A stretch of DNA of 32,999 nt from Flavobacteriales bacterium UBA3364 (GCA_002360495.1 DEQO01000142.1:1-32999); one strand, 5' to 3'. Numbered from the stretch's first letter, positions 6,800 through 15,598 are shown. Notes: generated from the sequence alone by a model not told the origin. Translations and numbers: made by a program.

Positions 6800-8662
6800 T
6801 CAGTATCGTGCGATGGGTTCGTACAAGGTCACTTCGATCTCGTCCACCAAGGTGGCCCCGCCTTCTTCCAACCACGCGTAGACCAACAAACGGTCCCTGG
6901 GTGATCGGACCTCGGGCGTAAGGTACCAGAAGGAAACCGTGCTCCAGCCATCGGTCCGGGAGGGATCGGGGATCGCCCTCAGTGCTTTGTAGGAATATGT
7001 ATAGTCGTTGTGGTCAAAGGTCGCCACCAATGCTACTGTGCGAGCCGCTCCGTCGCCTGCGGGCAGATGCACGGCACACTGCACATGCACCCAAAGATGC
7101 GATCGGGAAGTAAGCTCGTTCCAGTGCGCGTGCACGGGTGGGGAGTAGACGCTGTCAGCGGTCAGCAGGAATGCGCCCTTTCCACGATACGTGATCGAAT
7201 CCCGGAAGCGGGTGCTTCCAACACCTGGGAACGGTGCGTCGAAACCCATCGTCATGAAGGGGCGTTTGCGGTAGTCGCGCAGGTCCGGGCCATGTTCATT
7301 GCCGGTCGGGGTCCGGTCGACCAACAACAGGCTACCGAGATCGGGCGGTGGCACCGTGCGACCGAAGACCGCTTTGTATGCAGGCCATGTCATGCGCGAT
7401 GTGTGGATGAGGCCATGCCTGCTCTGGTAGGTCTGGAACAGGTTGAACACTGTGAGCACGACAAGCACGGTCGCCCCTGCGACAGCACGCAGGCGACGCT
7501 CACCCAGCCAGTGCACCACGCACCCGAGGGGCAGGAGCATAACGGCATAGCTCTGCACTGGCGCGCGCTGTCCGAAGCTCTCCGCATACCACCAGCACGA
7601 CCAGCTGCCGATGATGTAGAGGTTGAGGATGAAGAAGGCTACCAATGCGGTGCGCAGCTCCGGCAACGTTCGCTGCATCAGGAACAAGCCACCGGTAGCA
7701 ATGGCCATGATGGGCGTGTAGATGTACCACCCCTTTCGGAAACTGAAGAGGACCTCCCAGATGAAGGGATGCAGGAATTCAAATCCCTCACCAGGGTTGT
7801 TGTAGCTCATATACAGGAACTGTCCGGTCAGCCACTTCCAGTAGAGGAACTGGGGCAGGCCGATCAAGAGGAGCACCGCTCCCATCACCACGAGCTGGCG
7901 GCGTTGCACCCAAAGCGAACGCAGATGCTCCTTCCAGTTGCGGACATCCTTCAACCCATAGAGCAAGGGGATCAGCAGGCAGACCACCTCCGAGGGCCTG
8001 CTCAGGATCGTCAGGCCCATGAGCAGAGCGAGCAGGACCGCATCGCGCATCCGCCGTTCCTCATACCAACGGATGGTGCGCCAGAGGATGGCCGCATAGA
8101 ACGTGAAGAGGATCACATGCGGCATGCCGTAGCCGGAGAGCGCCTGGTGCAAGTAGTTGGTCCCCAGAACGAGGAGCGCCAACACGATGGTCGTGACCCT
8201 GTCGTTGAAGAAGTGACCCAGCACACGCCGCGTCAGCAACAAGCCCACGAGCACATAGAGCAGCCCGGTCACCACTACTGCCCATTGGTACGGGGCCGAG
8301 AAGCCATCCTGCGGATGACCGGACAAGCCGGCCGCCACATGTGCAATGACGAAGACCGGGACCCACAACACGGCGAGACCCATCGAGTACTTCATCACCC
8401 AACGACCATCCGGCAGGCGGCCCGCTTGATAGAAGTTCGTGGAATTGTGGTAGGTCTCCAGGGCCTCTTGCACCCAAGCCTGGTCCTGCAAGGCCAGGTC
8501 GTTGTGGAGCAGGGTCGCCGGCAGGTAGAGGTAATAGCCGAACGTATCCCAGGACAAGGCGTTGGAGGGCGGCTCGCGCAGAACGGCACCGACGATCCAC
8601 GACCACAGCACCGCTACCGTTACCAACGACCCGATCCGCTGGCGGGTATGTGTCCGGTTCAC
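6800..8662 (-). CDS. GT-C-like polytopic membrane protein with C-terminal soluble domain
   Basis: A 620-residue protein with about ten hydrophobic segments between residues 10 and 410, then a roughly 200-residue soluble region. After the first membrane helix comes SWDTFGYYLYLPATLLH, with an Asp in the first outer loop followed by an aromatic-rich stretch; this resembles the lumenal Asp of GT-C glycosyltransferases (PMT/ArnT-like), which use polyprenyl-phosphate sugars. The C-terminal part (SHLWVHVQCAVHLPAG, WSTVSFWYLTPEV, LLVYAWLEEG) looks like a beta sandwich. The start is GTG, overlapping the TonB receptor stop; an ATG lies only much further in. It abuts kdsB, suggesting an envelope-glycan role. 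Substrate unknown, and the GT-C call is by motif and topology only. Confidence 0.65.
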   Translation of the reverse strand: MNRTHTRQRIGSLVTVAVLWSWIVGAVLREPPSNALSWDTFGYYLYLPATLLHNDLALQDQAWVQEALETYHNSTNFYQAGRLPDGRWVMKYSMGLAVLWVPVFVIAHVAAGLSGHPQDGFSAPYQWAVVVTGLLYVLVGLLLTRRVLGHFFNDRVTTIVLALLVLGTNYLHQALSGYGMPHVILFTFYAAILWRTIRWYEERRMRDAVLLALLMGLTILSRPSEVVCLLIPLLYGLKDVRNWKEHLRSLWVQRRQLVVMGAVLLLIGLPQFLYWKWLTGQFLYMSYNNPGEGFEFLHPFIWEVLFSFRKGWYIYTPIMAIATGGLFLMQRTLPELRTALVAFFILNLYIIGSWSCWWYAESFGQRAPVQSYAVMLLPLGCVVHWLGERRLRAVAGATVLVVLTVFNLFQTYQSRHGLIHTSRMTWPAYKAVFGRTVPPPDLGSLLLVDRTPTGNEHGPDLRDYRKRPFMTMGFDAPFPGVGSTRFRDSITYRGKGAFLLTADSVYSPPVHAHWNELTSRSHLWVHVQCAVHLPAGDGAARTVALVATFDHNDYTYSYKALRAIPDPSRTDGWSTVSFWYLTPEVRSPRDRLLVYAWLEEGGATLVDEIEVTLYEPIARY

Positions 8663-11055
8663 AGGGTCATGCTCAATTGCACCTGCATGCTACGCGGTGC
8701 TTCGATGGATAAGGGCCGCAGGGAATAGGTGTGGTTCGTGAGGTTGTTCACGATGAAGGCCACACGCACTTTATTCTCCATGAAGGTGGTCCCGATGCGT
8801 GCATCCACGATGGTATCGCCGGTCTTGTGCGTCTCCATCCACTCGCGCACGCCGGTATCGAGTATGCCATTCAGGTCGTCCAGCGTGATGAAGGCTTTAT
8901 CGATGTTGCGCACATGGCTGTTGTAGCGCACACTGCCACCGATGAAGAAGCGCTGGTACTCCGCTTGCACGTCCGCGCGGAACAGACGCTGGATACGGAA
9001 CTTGAGGATGTTGCCGGTGGTATCGTAACTGGTGTTCGCATAGGTGGAGGGCGGAATGGGCGAAGCCGGGTTAGGCGACGTCGCGTACACCTGGTCCGGT
9101 GTCGTGCTGACCGGCGTCGTGTGCGTGTAGCCCATCAATGCGGAAAGCTGCACGGCACCGATCTTCCCTTTGCCCGCCAGCTCGAACTCGTAGCCGCTCA
9201 CTCGGGCACCACCGGTGTTCACGCTCTTGAATCCATAGCCGTACAGGTTGCTCGCATTGTACGGGGGCGGGCCCCATTGGCCGAAGGTGAATTCCACATA
9301 GTTCTGGTAGTCCTGCTGGAATACGACGGCATCCAGATAACCGACAAAGCCGCCGATCTTGAACCCCTGCTTCACACCGCCCTCCACGTTCCAGCTCTGC
9401 TCGGGTAGCAGGTCCGCGTTCGGGAAAATGGCCAACGCTCCGACGCTGGTGCTGATGAAGCGTTCGCCGATGGTGGGGAACCGGAAGCCTTGTCCATAGC
9501 TCGCTCGCAGGTAGGTGGCGCGCAACACCTGGTAGGTGGCGCCTGCGCGGAACACAGGTCGTTCAGCCTCTTGATCGTTCACGGTGAAGCGCTCAAAACG
9601 AAGACCCGCTGAAAGGGCGAGTTTGTCGAGGAGTTTCTTGTCCAACTGCAGATAAGCTGCCGTGTTGATCGCGTCGTTGCGCCCGTCGCCATCGGCATCG
9701 CCGCTGTACAACGCCGCCTGCGATGTGACCTTGCGCCAGACCAGGCCCGCAGTAAAGACCGTCTCCCCGAACAGGTCCAGTTTCTGCTGCACCTGGTACT
9801 CGCCATGCAATACCTGGTTGCTGTTGCTCTGGTCGTTGTCGTTGTCGAAATCCTGCTGGTGGTAGCGCATCCGCAAGGTGTGGCGCGTGCCGGCCTTGGA
9901 GAGGTAGTCCACGAAGGGGTCGATGTAGTACTGTGCGCCCCGCGTCCGCGTCACCGTTCCGGGCTTGGGGCGGTAGAGGCCGGAGTCGATATCGTTCCAG
10001 ATGAACACGCTGGTGCTTCGGCTCTTCATTGCGTTCGCGTTGATGCCGTAGCTCAGACCCTTGACCTTGCCATTGTGCCAACGTGTGCCCACGTTGAAGC
10101 GGATCCTGTTCTCGTAGCCACCGGGGCCGGTGCGGAGCGGATCCGCCGCGATGGTGTCCGCTGGTAACGGCTCCGGTCCAACGTACCCATTGTCGGAGAA
10201 CGCGTTACCGCCGAGCACCAGGTCGAGTTTTCCGAAACGCTGGCTGTGCGAGAAGTTGGCGCCGCCGAACATCGGGCTGTTGTCGCCCCACCAACGTGCC
10301 TTGGCATTGGCCGGTGAGTCGTAGATCCCGGCGAAAGTGATGATCCGTGTACGGGGCTCGGCCCGTGGATAGGCGGTGCGCACATTGATCACGCCGCTCA
10401 GTGCAGCGCTACCATAGAGTACGGATGACGCGCCCTTGATCACCTCCACCTGTTCCAGGTTCTCGATCGGCAGAAAGGTCCAGTTGGGGCGGCCTATGTC
10501 GCCGCTGAGGATGGGGATGTCGTCCACCAACACCTGGACACGGCTTCCGGCACCGTAGCTGAAACCGCTCCCGGCACGGATCTGTGGTTCCTCGTCCACG
10601 ATCACCACACCCGGCACCTGATCCAATGCCTCACCGAGCGAGACCGAGTTCTTGTTGCGCACCAGCTCGGGCCGCAGCACGCTGAGTGATTGCGTGACCT
10701 CTCCAACGCGTTGTTCGAACTTGCCGGCGCTGATCACCACCATGTCCAGTTGCACGGCCGCCTCGGTCATGGCGATGTTCACCGTCCGCTGTTCCCCGGC
10801 TTGCAACGTCACCTCTTCACGCGCGGTCTGGTAGCCGATGGAGCTGAAGACGATACTGTGCTCGCCCGCCGGTATGGTCAATACATAATTGCCATCCAGG
10901 TCGCTCACCACACCTTTGCCCGGAGCGTATACGATGGTGACACCGACAAGGCCTTCCGTGCTTCCCGTCCCGGTGATCTTCCCGGTCACCGTTGCGTCCT
11001 GGGCCCACACGGAAAAAGCGGATGCGCAGGCCAACAGGAAGATGGAGGACCTCAT
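8659..11055 (-). CDS. TonB-dependent outer-membrane receptor
   Basis: A 798-residue receptor. Residues 1-18 form a signal peptide (MRSSIFLLACASAFSVWAQ). About 20-95 are a carboxypeptidase-regulatory-like beta sandwich (GLVGVTIVYAPGKGVVSDLDGNYVL, split as two strands), typical of Bacteroidota receptors. About 120-230 are the plug (SLGEALDQVPGVVIVDE, VQVLVDDIPI, LEQVEVIKGASSVLYGSAAL), followed by a 22-strand-type barrel to the end (AFIVNNLTNHTYSLRPL). It imports a ligand across the outer membrane using TonB energy. No SusD partner is adjacent, so a siderophore, cobalamin or metal ligand is more likely than glycan, but this is inference. A one-mismatch -7 element (TACATTTA, 11119-11126) lies upstream. 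It heads the minus-strand run. Confidence 0.93.
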   Translation of the reverse strand: MRSSIFLLACASAFSVWAQDATVTGKITGTGSTEGLVGVTIVYAPGKGVVSDLDGNYVLTIPAGEHSIVFSSIGYQTAREEVTLQAGEQRTVNIAMTEAAVQLDMVVISAGKFEQRVGEVTQSLSVLRPELVRNKNSVSLGEALDQVPGVVIVDEEPQIRAGSGFSYGAGSRVQVLVDDIPILSGDIGRPNWTFLPIENLEQVEVIKGASSVLYGSAALSGVINVRTAYPRAEPRTRIITFAGIYDSPANAKARWWGDNSPMFGGANFSHSQRFGKLDLVLGGNAFSDNGYVGPEPLPADTIAADPLRTGPGGYENRIRFNVGTRWHNGKVKGLSYGINANAMKSRSTSVFIWNDIDSGLYRPKPGTVTRTRGAQYYIDPFVDYLSKAGTRHTLRMRYHQQDFDNDNDQSNSNQVLHGEYQVQQKLDLFGETVFTAGLVWRKVTSQAALYSGDADGDGRNDAINTAAYLQLDKKLLDKLALSAGLRFERFTVNDQEAERPVFRAGATYQVLRATYLRASYGQGFRFPTIGERFISTSVGALAIFPNADLLPEQSWNVEGGVKQGFKIGGFVGYLDAVVFQQDYQNYVEFTFGQWGPPPYNASNLYGYGFKSVNTGGARVSGYEFELAGKGKIGAVQLSALMGYTHTTPVSTTPDQVYATSPNPASPIPPSTYANTSYDTTGNILKFRIQRLFRADVQAEYQRFFIGGSVRYNSHVRNIDKAFITLDDLNGILDTGVREWMETHKTGDTIVDARIGTTFMENKVRVAFIVNNLTNHTYSLRPLSIEAPRSMQVQLSMTL

Positions 11056-11148
11056 GGTGCTTCGGATATTCTTGCTGGATTTCCGCAGGGGTCCCGTTGC
11101 CGGATCGAGCGTTGCGGGTAAATGTAGAAATTAGGTCCGCCTTACGTC

Positions 11149-11153
11149 GGAGG
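11149..11153 (+). promoter_or_regulatory. Shine-Dalgarno sequence deciding the dprA start
   Basis: GGAGG ends six bases before the GTG at 11160. Such a clear Shine-Dalgarno is unusual in this window, where most starts lack one, and it supports GTG 11160 over the internal ATG near 11199. Confidence 0.6.
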
Positions 11154-11159
11154 CATCGC

Positions 11160-12269
11160 GTGGAGGACCAGCAGTGGATACATCGGATCGCGTTGAGCAT
11201 GCTCAAGGGCATCGGGCCCGTCAACGCGCGCAACCTTGTGGCGTATTGCGGCGGCGTGGATCCCATCTTCACGGACCGCAAGCTCAAGAACACCCTGGAG
11301 AAAGTGCCGGGCATTGGACCGAAGTTGATCGCGAGCATCACCGACAAGAACGTACTTCCACGTGCCGAAAGGGAGCTGGCCTATGTGCGAAAACACAAGT
11401 TGCGCTTACGCTTCTACCTGGATCCCGACTATCCGCGGCGCTTGAAGCAAGCCGAGGACGCGCCTGTCCTGATCCATGCCAAAGGTGAAGTGGAACCGGA
11501 TGTGGAGCATGTGGTGGCCATCGTTGGCACGCGTACACCAACGGAGCAGGGCAAGCGCTTGTGTGTGGAACTGGTGGAAGGCTTGAAGGAATGCAACGCC
11601 ACCATCGTGAGCGGCCTGGCCTACGGCATCGACATCGTGGCACACCGCACGGCGGTGAAGAACGGCATGCCCACCATCGGTTGTGTGGCGCATGGCATGG
11701 ACCGGCTGTACCCCGGCGAACATGCGGCAACCGCGAAAGAGATGTTGAAGAACGGCGGGCTACTGACCGAACTCGCGAGCGACAGCCCCTTCGCGCCCGG
11801 CAATTTCCCGGCGCGGAACCGCATCATCGCTGGCCTCAGCGATTGCACGGTCGTGGTGGAGAGCGGCCCCAAGGGGGGCAGCCTCATCAGCGCCGACATC
11901 GCAAGCAGCTACGACCGCGAGGTGTTCGCCTTCCCTGGACGGCCCAGCGATCCGCGCAGCGAGGGATGCAACAAATTGATCCAACAGAACAAAGCTGCGC
12001 TCGTCACCAATGCGAAGGACGTGATCACGCTGATGGAGTGGTTGCCCAAGACGAAGAAGAAAGCCGTAGTGCAAGCCGCGCTCTTCACCGACCTGATGCC
12101 TGACGAGCAGACGTTGGTGGACATCATCAAGAGCAAGGGCAAGGTGGATATCGACGAACTGTGCGTGCAAAGCCGCATGGCGCAAGGCAAGGCCGCAGGC
12201 TTGTTGTTGAACCTGGAGTTCAATGGAGTGGTACGCAGCCTGCCGGGGAAGGTGTACCAGCTCAATTGA
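11160..12269 (+). CDS. dprA: DNA-processing protein DprA
   Basis: A 369-residue protein that loads RecA onto incoming single-stranded DNA during natural transformation. Helix-hairpin-helix motifs lie at the N-terminus (LKGIGPVNARNLV and VPGIGPKLI), followed by the Rossmann-like DprA core from about residue 118 (VVAIVGTRTPTEQG; SGLAYGIDIVAHRTA; ELASDSPFAPGNFPARNRI; VVESGPKGGSL; AFPGRPSDPRSEGCN). A C-terminal winged-helix-like segment (about 315-369) ends the protein. The start is GTG, chosen from the preceding GGAGG and because the frame upstream has no family similarity. It diverges from the TonB receptor. Presence suggests competence or recombination functions, but DprA is widespread and does not prove transformability. 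Confidence 0.95.
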   Translation: MEDQQWIHRIALSMLKGIGPVNARNLVAYCGGVDPIFTDRKLKNTLEKVPGIGPKLIASITDKNVLPRAERELAYVRKHKLRLRFYLDPDYPRRLKQAEDAPVLIHAKGEVEPDVEHVVAIVGTRTPTEQGKRLCVELVEGLKECNATIVSGLAYGIDIVAHRTAVKNGMPTIGCVAHGMDRLYPGEHAATAKEMLKNGGLLTELASDSPFAPGNFPARNRIIAGLSDCTVVVESGPKGGSLISADIASSYDREVFAFPGRPSDPRSEGCNKLIQQNKAALVTNAKDVITLMEWLPKTKKKAVVQAALFTDLMPDEQTLVDIIKSKGKVDIDELCVQSRMAQGKAAGLLLNLEFNGVVRSLPGKVYQLN

Positions 12270-12344
12270 CCCGAACCGTCACGCCGGAAACCTACGCAGG
12301 AGGTTATCCAGCGTCTCACCAAGGCCTGTTCGCAAGGCTTGGGC

Positions 12345-12386
12345 GGGACACCGGACAGATCGCTGTCGCGCTCTTCCGGTGTGACG
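12345..12386 (+). repeat. ACACCGGA hairpin repeat, copy 1
   Basis: Arms ACACCGGA (12348-12355) and TCCGGTGT (12375-12382) pair perfectly, and an inner GATCGC pairs with GCGCTC except for one base. The 42-base unit matches the copy at 14014-14055 at 38 positions, and weaker similarity extends about 15 bases each side. It lies in the 254-base gap between dprA and the HAF gene. No T-run follows, so it is not a standard terminator. Confidence 0.7.
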
Positions 12387-12523
12387 CTCAAATGATCTAG
12401 TGCGCAGCCCATATTGAATGAAGCAATAGCTTCACAAGCTCAAAAGGCACCGACCAAATGGCCCTCCAGTTGAGGGCCGTGCGAGATCATCGGCCCTCTG
12501 CGAACAACCAGCAACACGTGAAC

Positions 12524-13828
12524 ATGAAGCACCTCAACACCTTCCTCCTTCTGGCTACATCGGTTTGCATGGCCCCGAGCGCCGTGCATGCGCAAATGGA
12601 GTACTACGTGGCCTCCTCGTTCGGCAGCCGGTTCAACGATATCAACGACAATGGGCTCGCCGTGAGCGGTGGTGGCTACTTCGACTTCCCCACCCTCACC
12701 TGGACGGACATCGAAGCGGAGGCGACCAGCACCGAGTCCATCAACAACGACGGTGATGTGGCCGGATCGATGTTCCTGGATGAAGCCAATTTCATCCTTC
12801 AGCCCGCGGTGCGGCGGAACGGCGTGTGGCAACCCATCGGATGGTTCCCAGCATCCAACCCACAGGAGTCCTCCTTCACCACGTACAGCATATCACCGAA
12901 CGGTGTGTGGGTGACCGGGCAGATGTCCATCGGCTGCTGCGATTTCGGCACCTTCCGGTACAACACCGAGACCGAAGTACTCACCGAGATCTTCAGTCCG
13001 GACTATGTGGCGGTGGCAGGCTACTTCGTCACCGACGATGGCACCATCGGTGGCTGGGCCGATGACGAACCAGCCGGTGGCACCCGACGCATACCCGTGT
13101 ACATAACGCCCGAACTTGAGATCGTACAGGTCGCACCCGACTTGCCGGAGGTGGGCGTGAATGCGGTCAACGCGATCAACGCATCATCCGTCATGGTGGG
13201 CGACTTCGACAACAAGCCCTTCCTATATGACCGCAACACGGACAGCTTCACCACGTTCGAGATCCCCGATGGCTACATCGCAGCCACCTTCACCAGCATC
13301 TCCGACGATGGCATCGCAGTAGGCTACGCGCAGAATTTCGGCGAGTTCGGCTCCTTGGTCCGGGAGACCCTCATCTACCATCCCGATCTTGGTGACCAAC
13401 CCGTCTTCCTTAAGGACATCCTGCAGCAGAACGGCGTGGACATAAACGCACCTACCGGCCGCATGGGAACGGCCATCGCCATCTCGCCCAACGGCCAGTA
13501 CATTGCTGGCTGGGATGACCAGGCACCCTTCTCGGCCAACGGCTGGGTGGTATACCTGGATGACCTCCTTTTGGGAACCGGTGTGCGTGAAAGCGAAGGG
13601 TTCACCCTCTCCATTTCGCCCAACCCGGCCAGGGACAGGATACACATTGCGTCGTCAGAGCAACTGGGAACGGTCTCCGTGATCGACCTGAACGGGCAGG
13701 TGGTGATGCAGGAAGCCTGGCGCACCACTGCCGGGGTGCTTGATATTTCGAAGCTGGCCCCTGGCGTTTACATCGTGCGCGCAACAACAAAGGAGAGCAG
13801 CTATACGACACGGATGGTGAAGGACTGA
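12524..13828 (+). CDS. Secreted HAF-repeat protein with T9SS type A sorting domain
   Basis: A 434-residue exported protein. The signal peptide is residues 1-24 (MKHLNTFLLLATSVCMAPSA, then VHAQ); an ATG further upstream at 12458 would add 22 residues before it and is rejected. The body consists of repeated short strands with Gly/Asp turns of the kind annotated as HAF extracellular repeats (INDNGLAVSGGGYF, ISPNGVWVTGQM, VTDDGTIGGWAD, ISDDGIAVGYAQ, ISPNGQYIAGWDD), which probably form a beta propeller. The last 70 residues (from about 364, SISPNPARDRIHI ... LAPGVYIVRAT) are a T9SS type A sorting domain, so it is secreted through T9SS and probably anchored at the surface. Two copies of a hairpin repeat bracket the gene. 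Ligand or enzyme activity unknown. Confidence 0.88.
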   Translation: MKHLNTFLLLATSVCMAPSAVHAQMEYYVASSFGSRFNDINDNGLAVSGGGYFDFPTLTWTDIEAEATSTESINNDGDVAGSMFLDEANFILQPAVRRNGVWQPIGWFPASNPQESSFTTYSISPNGVWVTGQMSIGCCDFGTFRYNTETEVLTEIFSPDYVAVAGYFVTDDGTIGGWADDEPAGGTRRIPVYITPELEIVQVAPDLPEVGVNAVNAINASSVMVGDFDNKPFLYDRNTDSFTTFEIPDGYIAATFTSISDDGIAVGYAQNFGEFGSLVRETLIYHPDLGDQPVFLKDILQQNGVDINAPTGRMGTAIAISPNGQYIAGWDDQAPFSANGWVVYLDDLLLGTGVRESEGFTLSISPNPARDRIHIASSEQLGTVSVIDLNGQVVMQEAWRTTAGVLDISKLAPGVYIVRATTKESSYTTRMVKD

Positions 13829-14013
13829 GGCGGCTCGTTGGGGCTCGGCAGGTCGGCGTGATGCATGTAGCACCGTGGTGATGGTCACGCTTTGCACCTG
13901 AATGCCGGCCAGGGACATCTCCTCGTTCAACTGTGGGGCGGAGTCAACGGTGGCCGGCATGGAAACCGCGCACAGGGGTCCTGACCCCGAACAGTCGCGT
14001 CGCAATCCTTGGA

Positions 14014-14055
14014 GGGACACCGGATGGATCGCTGGCGCGATCTTCCGGTGTGACG
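14014..14055 (+). repeat. ACACCGGA hairpin repeat, copy 2
   Basis: Same unit and orientation as the copy at 12345-12386. The outer arms are 14017-14024 and 14044-14051, and the inner GATCGC/GCGATC pairing is perfect here. On the minus strand the unit can be read as VTPEDRASDPSGVPP, reminiscent of spurious ORFs produced by other extragenic repeats. Confidence 0.7.
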
Positions 14056-14093
14056 GGCACCATGACCAGTAGCTCGTGGCTCCATTGTAACGC

Positions 14094-14123
14094 TTGCCCA
14101 TGCATTTCCCCCGCCTACATTTG
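14094..14123 (+). promoter_or_regulatory. Promoter of gdhA
   Basis: TTG (14094-14096) and TACATTTG (14116-14123) are separated by 19 bases, an exact match to the Bacteroidota TTG-N17-23-TAnnTTTG promoter. Transcription should start near 14130, leaving about 33 bases of leader, whose last part is A-rich (AACCAAGAAGCACCAAAACA). This is the best promoter in the window. Confidence 0.7.
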
Positions 14124-14162
14124 CGCCTGCTTTTCAACCAAGAAGCACCAAAACATCCCCGT

Positions 14163-15518
14163 ATGGCAAAGTCGAACAAGGCAGTGGACGCCTTCATGGC
14201 CGAAGTGAAGAAGCGCAACGGCAGCGAGCCGGAATTCCTGCAGGCCGTGCATGAAGTGGCCGAAATGGTGATCCCCTTCATCGAGGAGAATCCCAAGTAC
14301 AAGGGCAAGATGCTCCTGGAGCGCATGGTGGAGCCCGAGCGCACCATCATCTTCCGCATTCCCTGGGTGGATGACAAGGGCAACACCCAAGTGAACCGCG
14401 GATTCCGCATCGAGTTCAACAGCGCGATCGGACCTTACAAAGGCGGTCTGCGTTTCCACCCCAGCGTGAACCTCAGCATCTTGAAGTTCCTGGGCTTCGA
14501 ACAGACCTTCAAGAACAGCCTCACCACCCTCCCCATGGGCGGTGGCAAGGGCGGTAGCGACTTCGACCCGAAAGGCAAGAGCGACGGCGAGGTGATGCGT
14601 TTCTGCCAGAGCCTCATGACGGAGCTGTTCCGCCACATCGGCCCCGACACCGACGTGCCCGCGGGCGACATCGGCGTAGGTGGTCGCGAGATCGGCTTCA
14701 TGTTCGGCCAATACAAGCGCCTGGCGAACGAATTCACCGGCGTGCTCACCGGCAAGGGCATCACCTGGGGCGGCTCACTGATCCGTCCAGAGGCCACCGG
14801 CTACGGCTGCGTGTACTTCGCCGAGGAGATGATGAAGCACAACAAGACCAGCTTCAAGGGCAAGACGGTGGCCGTGAGCGGCAGCGGCAACGTGGCGCAA
14901 TACGCCATCGAGAAGGCCACGCAGTTCGGCGGCAAAGTGGTCACCGCCAGCGATAGCGATGGCAGCATCTACGATCCCGCCGGCATCAATGCAGAGAAGC
15001 TCGCCTTCCTCATGGAGCTGAAGAACGTGAAGCGCGGCCGCATCGAGGAGTACGCGAAGAAGTTCAAGGGCGTCACCTACAAGAAGGGCGCGCGCGTATG
15101 GGACGTGGTGGCGAAGTGCGATGTGGCACTGCCCTGCGCCACGCAGAACGAGCTCGATGGCAAGAACGCGAAGGACCTGGTGAAGAAGGGCGTGAAGTAC
15201 GTGGCCGAAGGTGCCAACATGCCAACGACGCCCGAGGGCATCGAAGTGTTCCACGCCGCTGGTGTGGCCTTCGCGCCCGGCAAGGCGAGCAACGCCGGTG
15301 GTGTTGCCACCTCGGGCCTGGAGATGAGCCAGAACAGCCTCCGCCTCAGCTGGACCCGCGAGGAAGTGGACCAGCGCCTGCACACGATCATGAAGAACAT
15401 CCACGCCGCCTGCGTGAAGCACGGCAAAGAGGGCAAAGGCGTGAACTACGTGAAAGGCGCCAACATCGCCGGTTTCGTGAAAGTTGCCGACGCGATGCTG
15501 GACCAGGGAGTGGTATAA
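14163..15518 (+). CDS. gdhA: NADP-specific glutamate dehydrogenase
   Basis: A 451-residue hexameric-type enzyme that reversibly aminates 2-oxoglutarate to glutamate with NADPH, the main ammonium-assimilation step in many Bacteroidota. Substrate-binding signatures are GPYKGGLRFHPSV (about 90-102) and LPMGGGKGGSDFDPKGKSD (about 123-141, catalytic Lys in GGGKGG). The nucleotide fold has SGSGNVAQYA near 238-247. Length is standard for the approximately 450-residue class. The start MAKSNKAVDAF at 14163 is preferred to the upstream ATG at 14094, which lies before the -7 element. Codon use is strongly biased to AAG, GGC, CTG and ATC, indicating high expression. A strong terminator hairpin follows. 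Confidence 0.97.
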   Translation: MAKSNKAVDAFMAEVKKRNGSEPEFLQAVHEVAEMVIPFIEENPKYKGKMLLERMVEPERTIIFRIPWVDDKGNTQVNRGFRIEFNSAIGPYKGGLRFHPSVNLSILKFLGFEQTFKNSLTTLPMGGGKGGSDFDPKGKSDGEVMRFCQSLMTELFRHIGPDTDVPAGDIGVGGREIGFMFGQYKRLANEFTGVLTGKGITWGGSLIRPEATGYGCVYFAEEMMKHNKTSFKGKTVAVSGSGNVAQYAIEKATQFGGKVVTASDSDGSIYDPAGINAEKLAFLMELKNVKRGRIEEYAKKFKGVTYKKGARVWDVVAKCDVALPCATQNELDGKNAKDLVKKGVKYVAEGANMPTTPEGIEVFHAAGVAFAPGKASNAGGVATSGLEMSQNSLRLSWTREEVDQRLHTIMKNIHAACVKHGKEGKGVNYVKGANIAGFVKVADAMLDQGVV

Positions 15519-15563
15519 GGTCGTCACCCCTATCCTCTTCCAAGGAGAGGGAGGGAACGCAAC

Positions 15564-15591
15564 AAGGAGCCCGGTGCAAGCCGGGCTCCTT
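15564..15591 (+). terminator. Terminator of gdhA
   Basis: AAGGAGCCCGG (15564-15574) pairs perfectly with CCGGGCTCCTT (15581-15591) around a six-base loop, 45 bases after the gdhA stop, followed by the moderately T-rich TTCATTTC. Confidence 0.75.
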
Positions 15592-15598
15592 CATTTCT

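Larger units (their letters stand above)
13829..14162. other. Intergenic region, HAF gene to gdhA
   Basis: This 334-base gap holds the second hairpin repeat (14014-14055) and the gdhA promoter (14094-14123). The first 180 bases contain no convincing gene on either strand. GGGGTCCTGACCCC (13976-13989) is a local inverted repeat. I see no T-rich terminator for the HAF gene. Confidence 0.6.

Noticed and set aside
7010..8728. Long open frame of 572 codons on the plus strand opposite the GT-C-like gene
   Set aside because: It is a mirror of a GC-rich, codon-biased gene; its translation is rich in His, Gln, Arg and Glu with no membrane or domain pattern, whereas the minus-strand frame gives coherent membrane helices.
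12345..12386. Repeat copy 1 as the dprA terminator
   Set aside because: It lies 75 bases after dprA without a following T-run, and an equal copy sits 186 bases after the HAF gene; a dispersed repeat explains both better.
13829..14000. Possible small gene or gene remnant before gdhA
   Set aside because: Short frames exist on both strands, but none has a plausible start, composition or similarity that I recognise.
15541..15556. GA-rich stretch after gdhA as a regulatory motif
   Set aside because: A short purine-rich run next to a clear terminator; no symmetry or repeat elsewhere.
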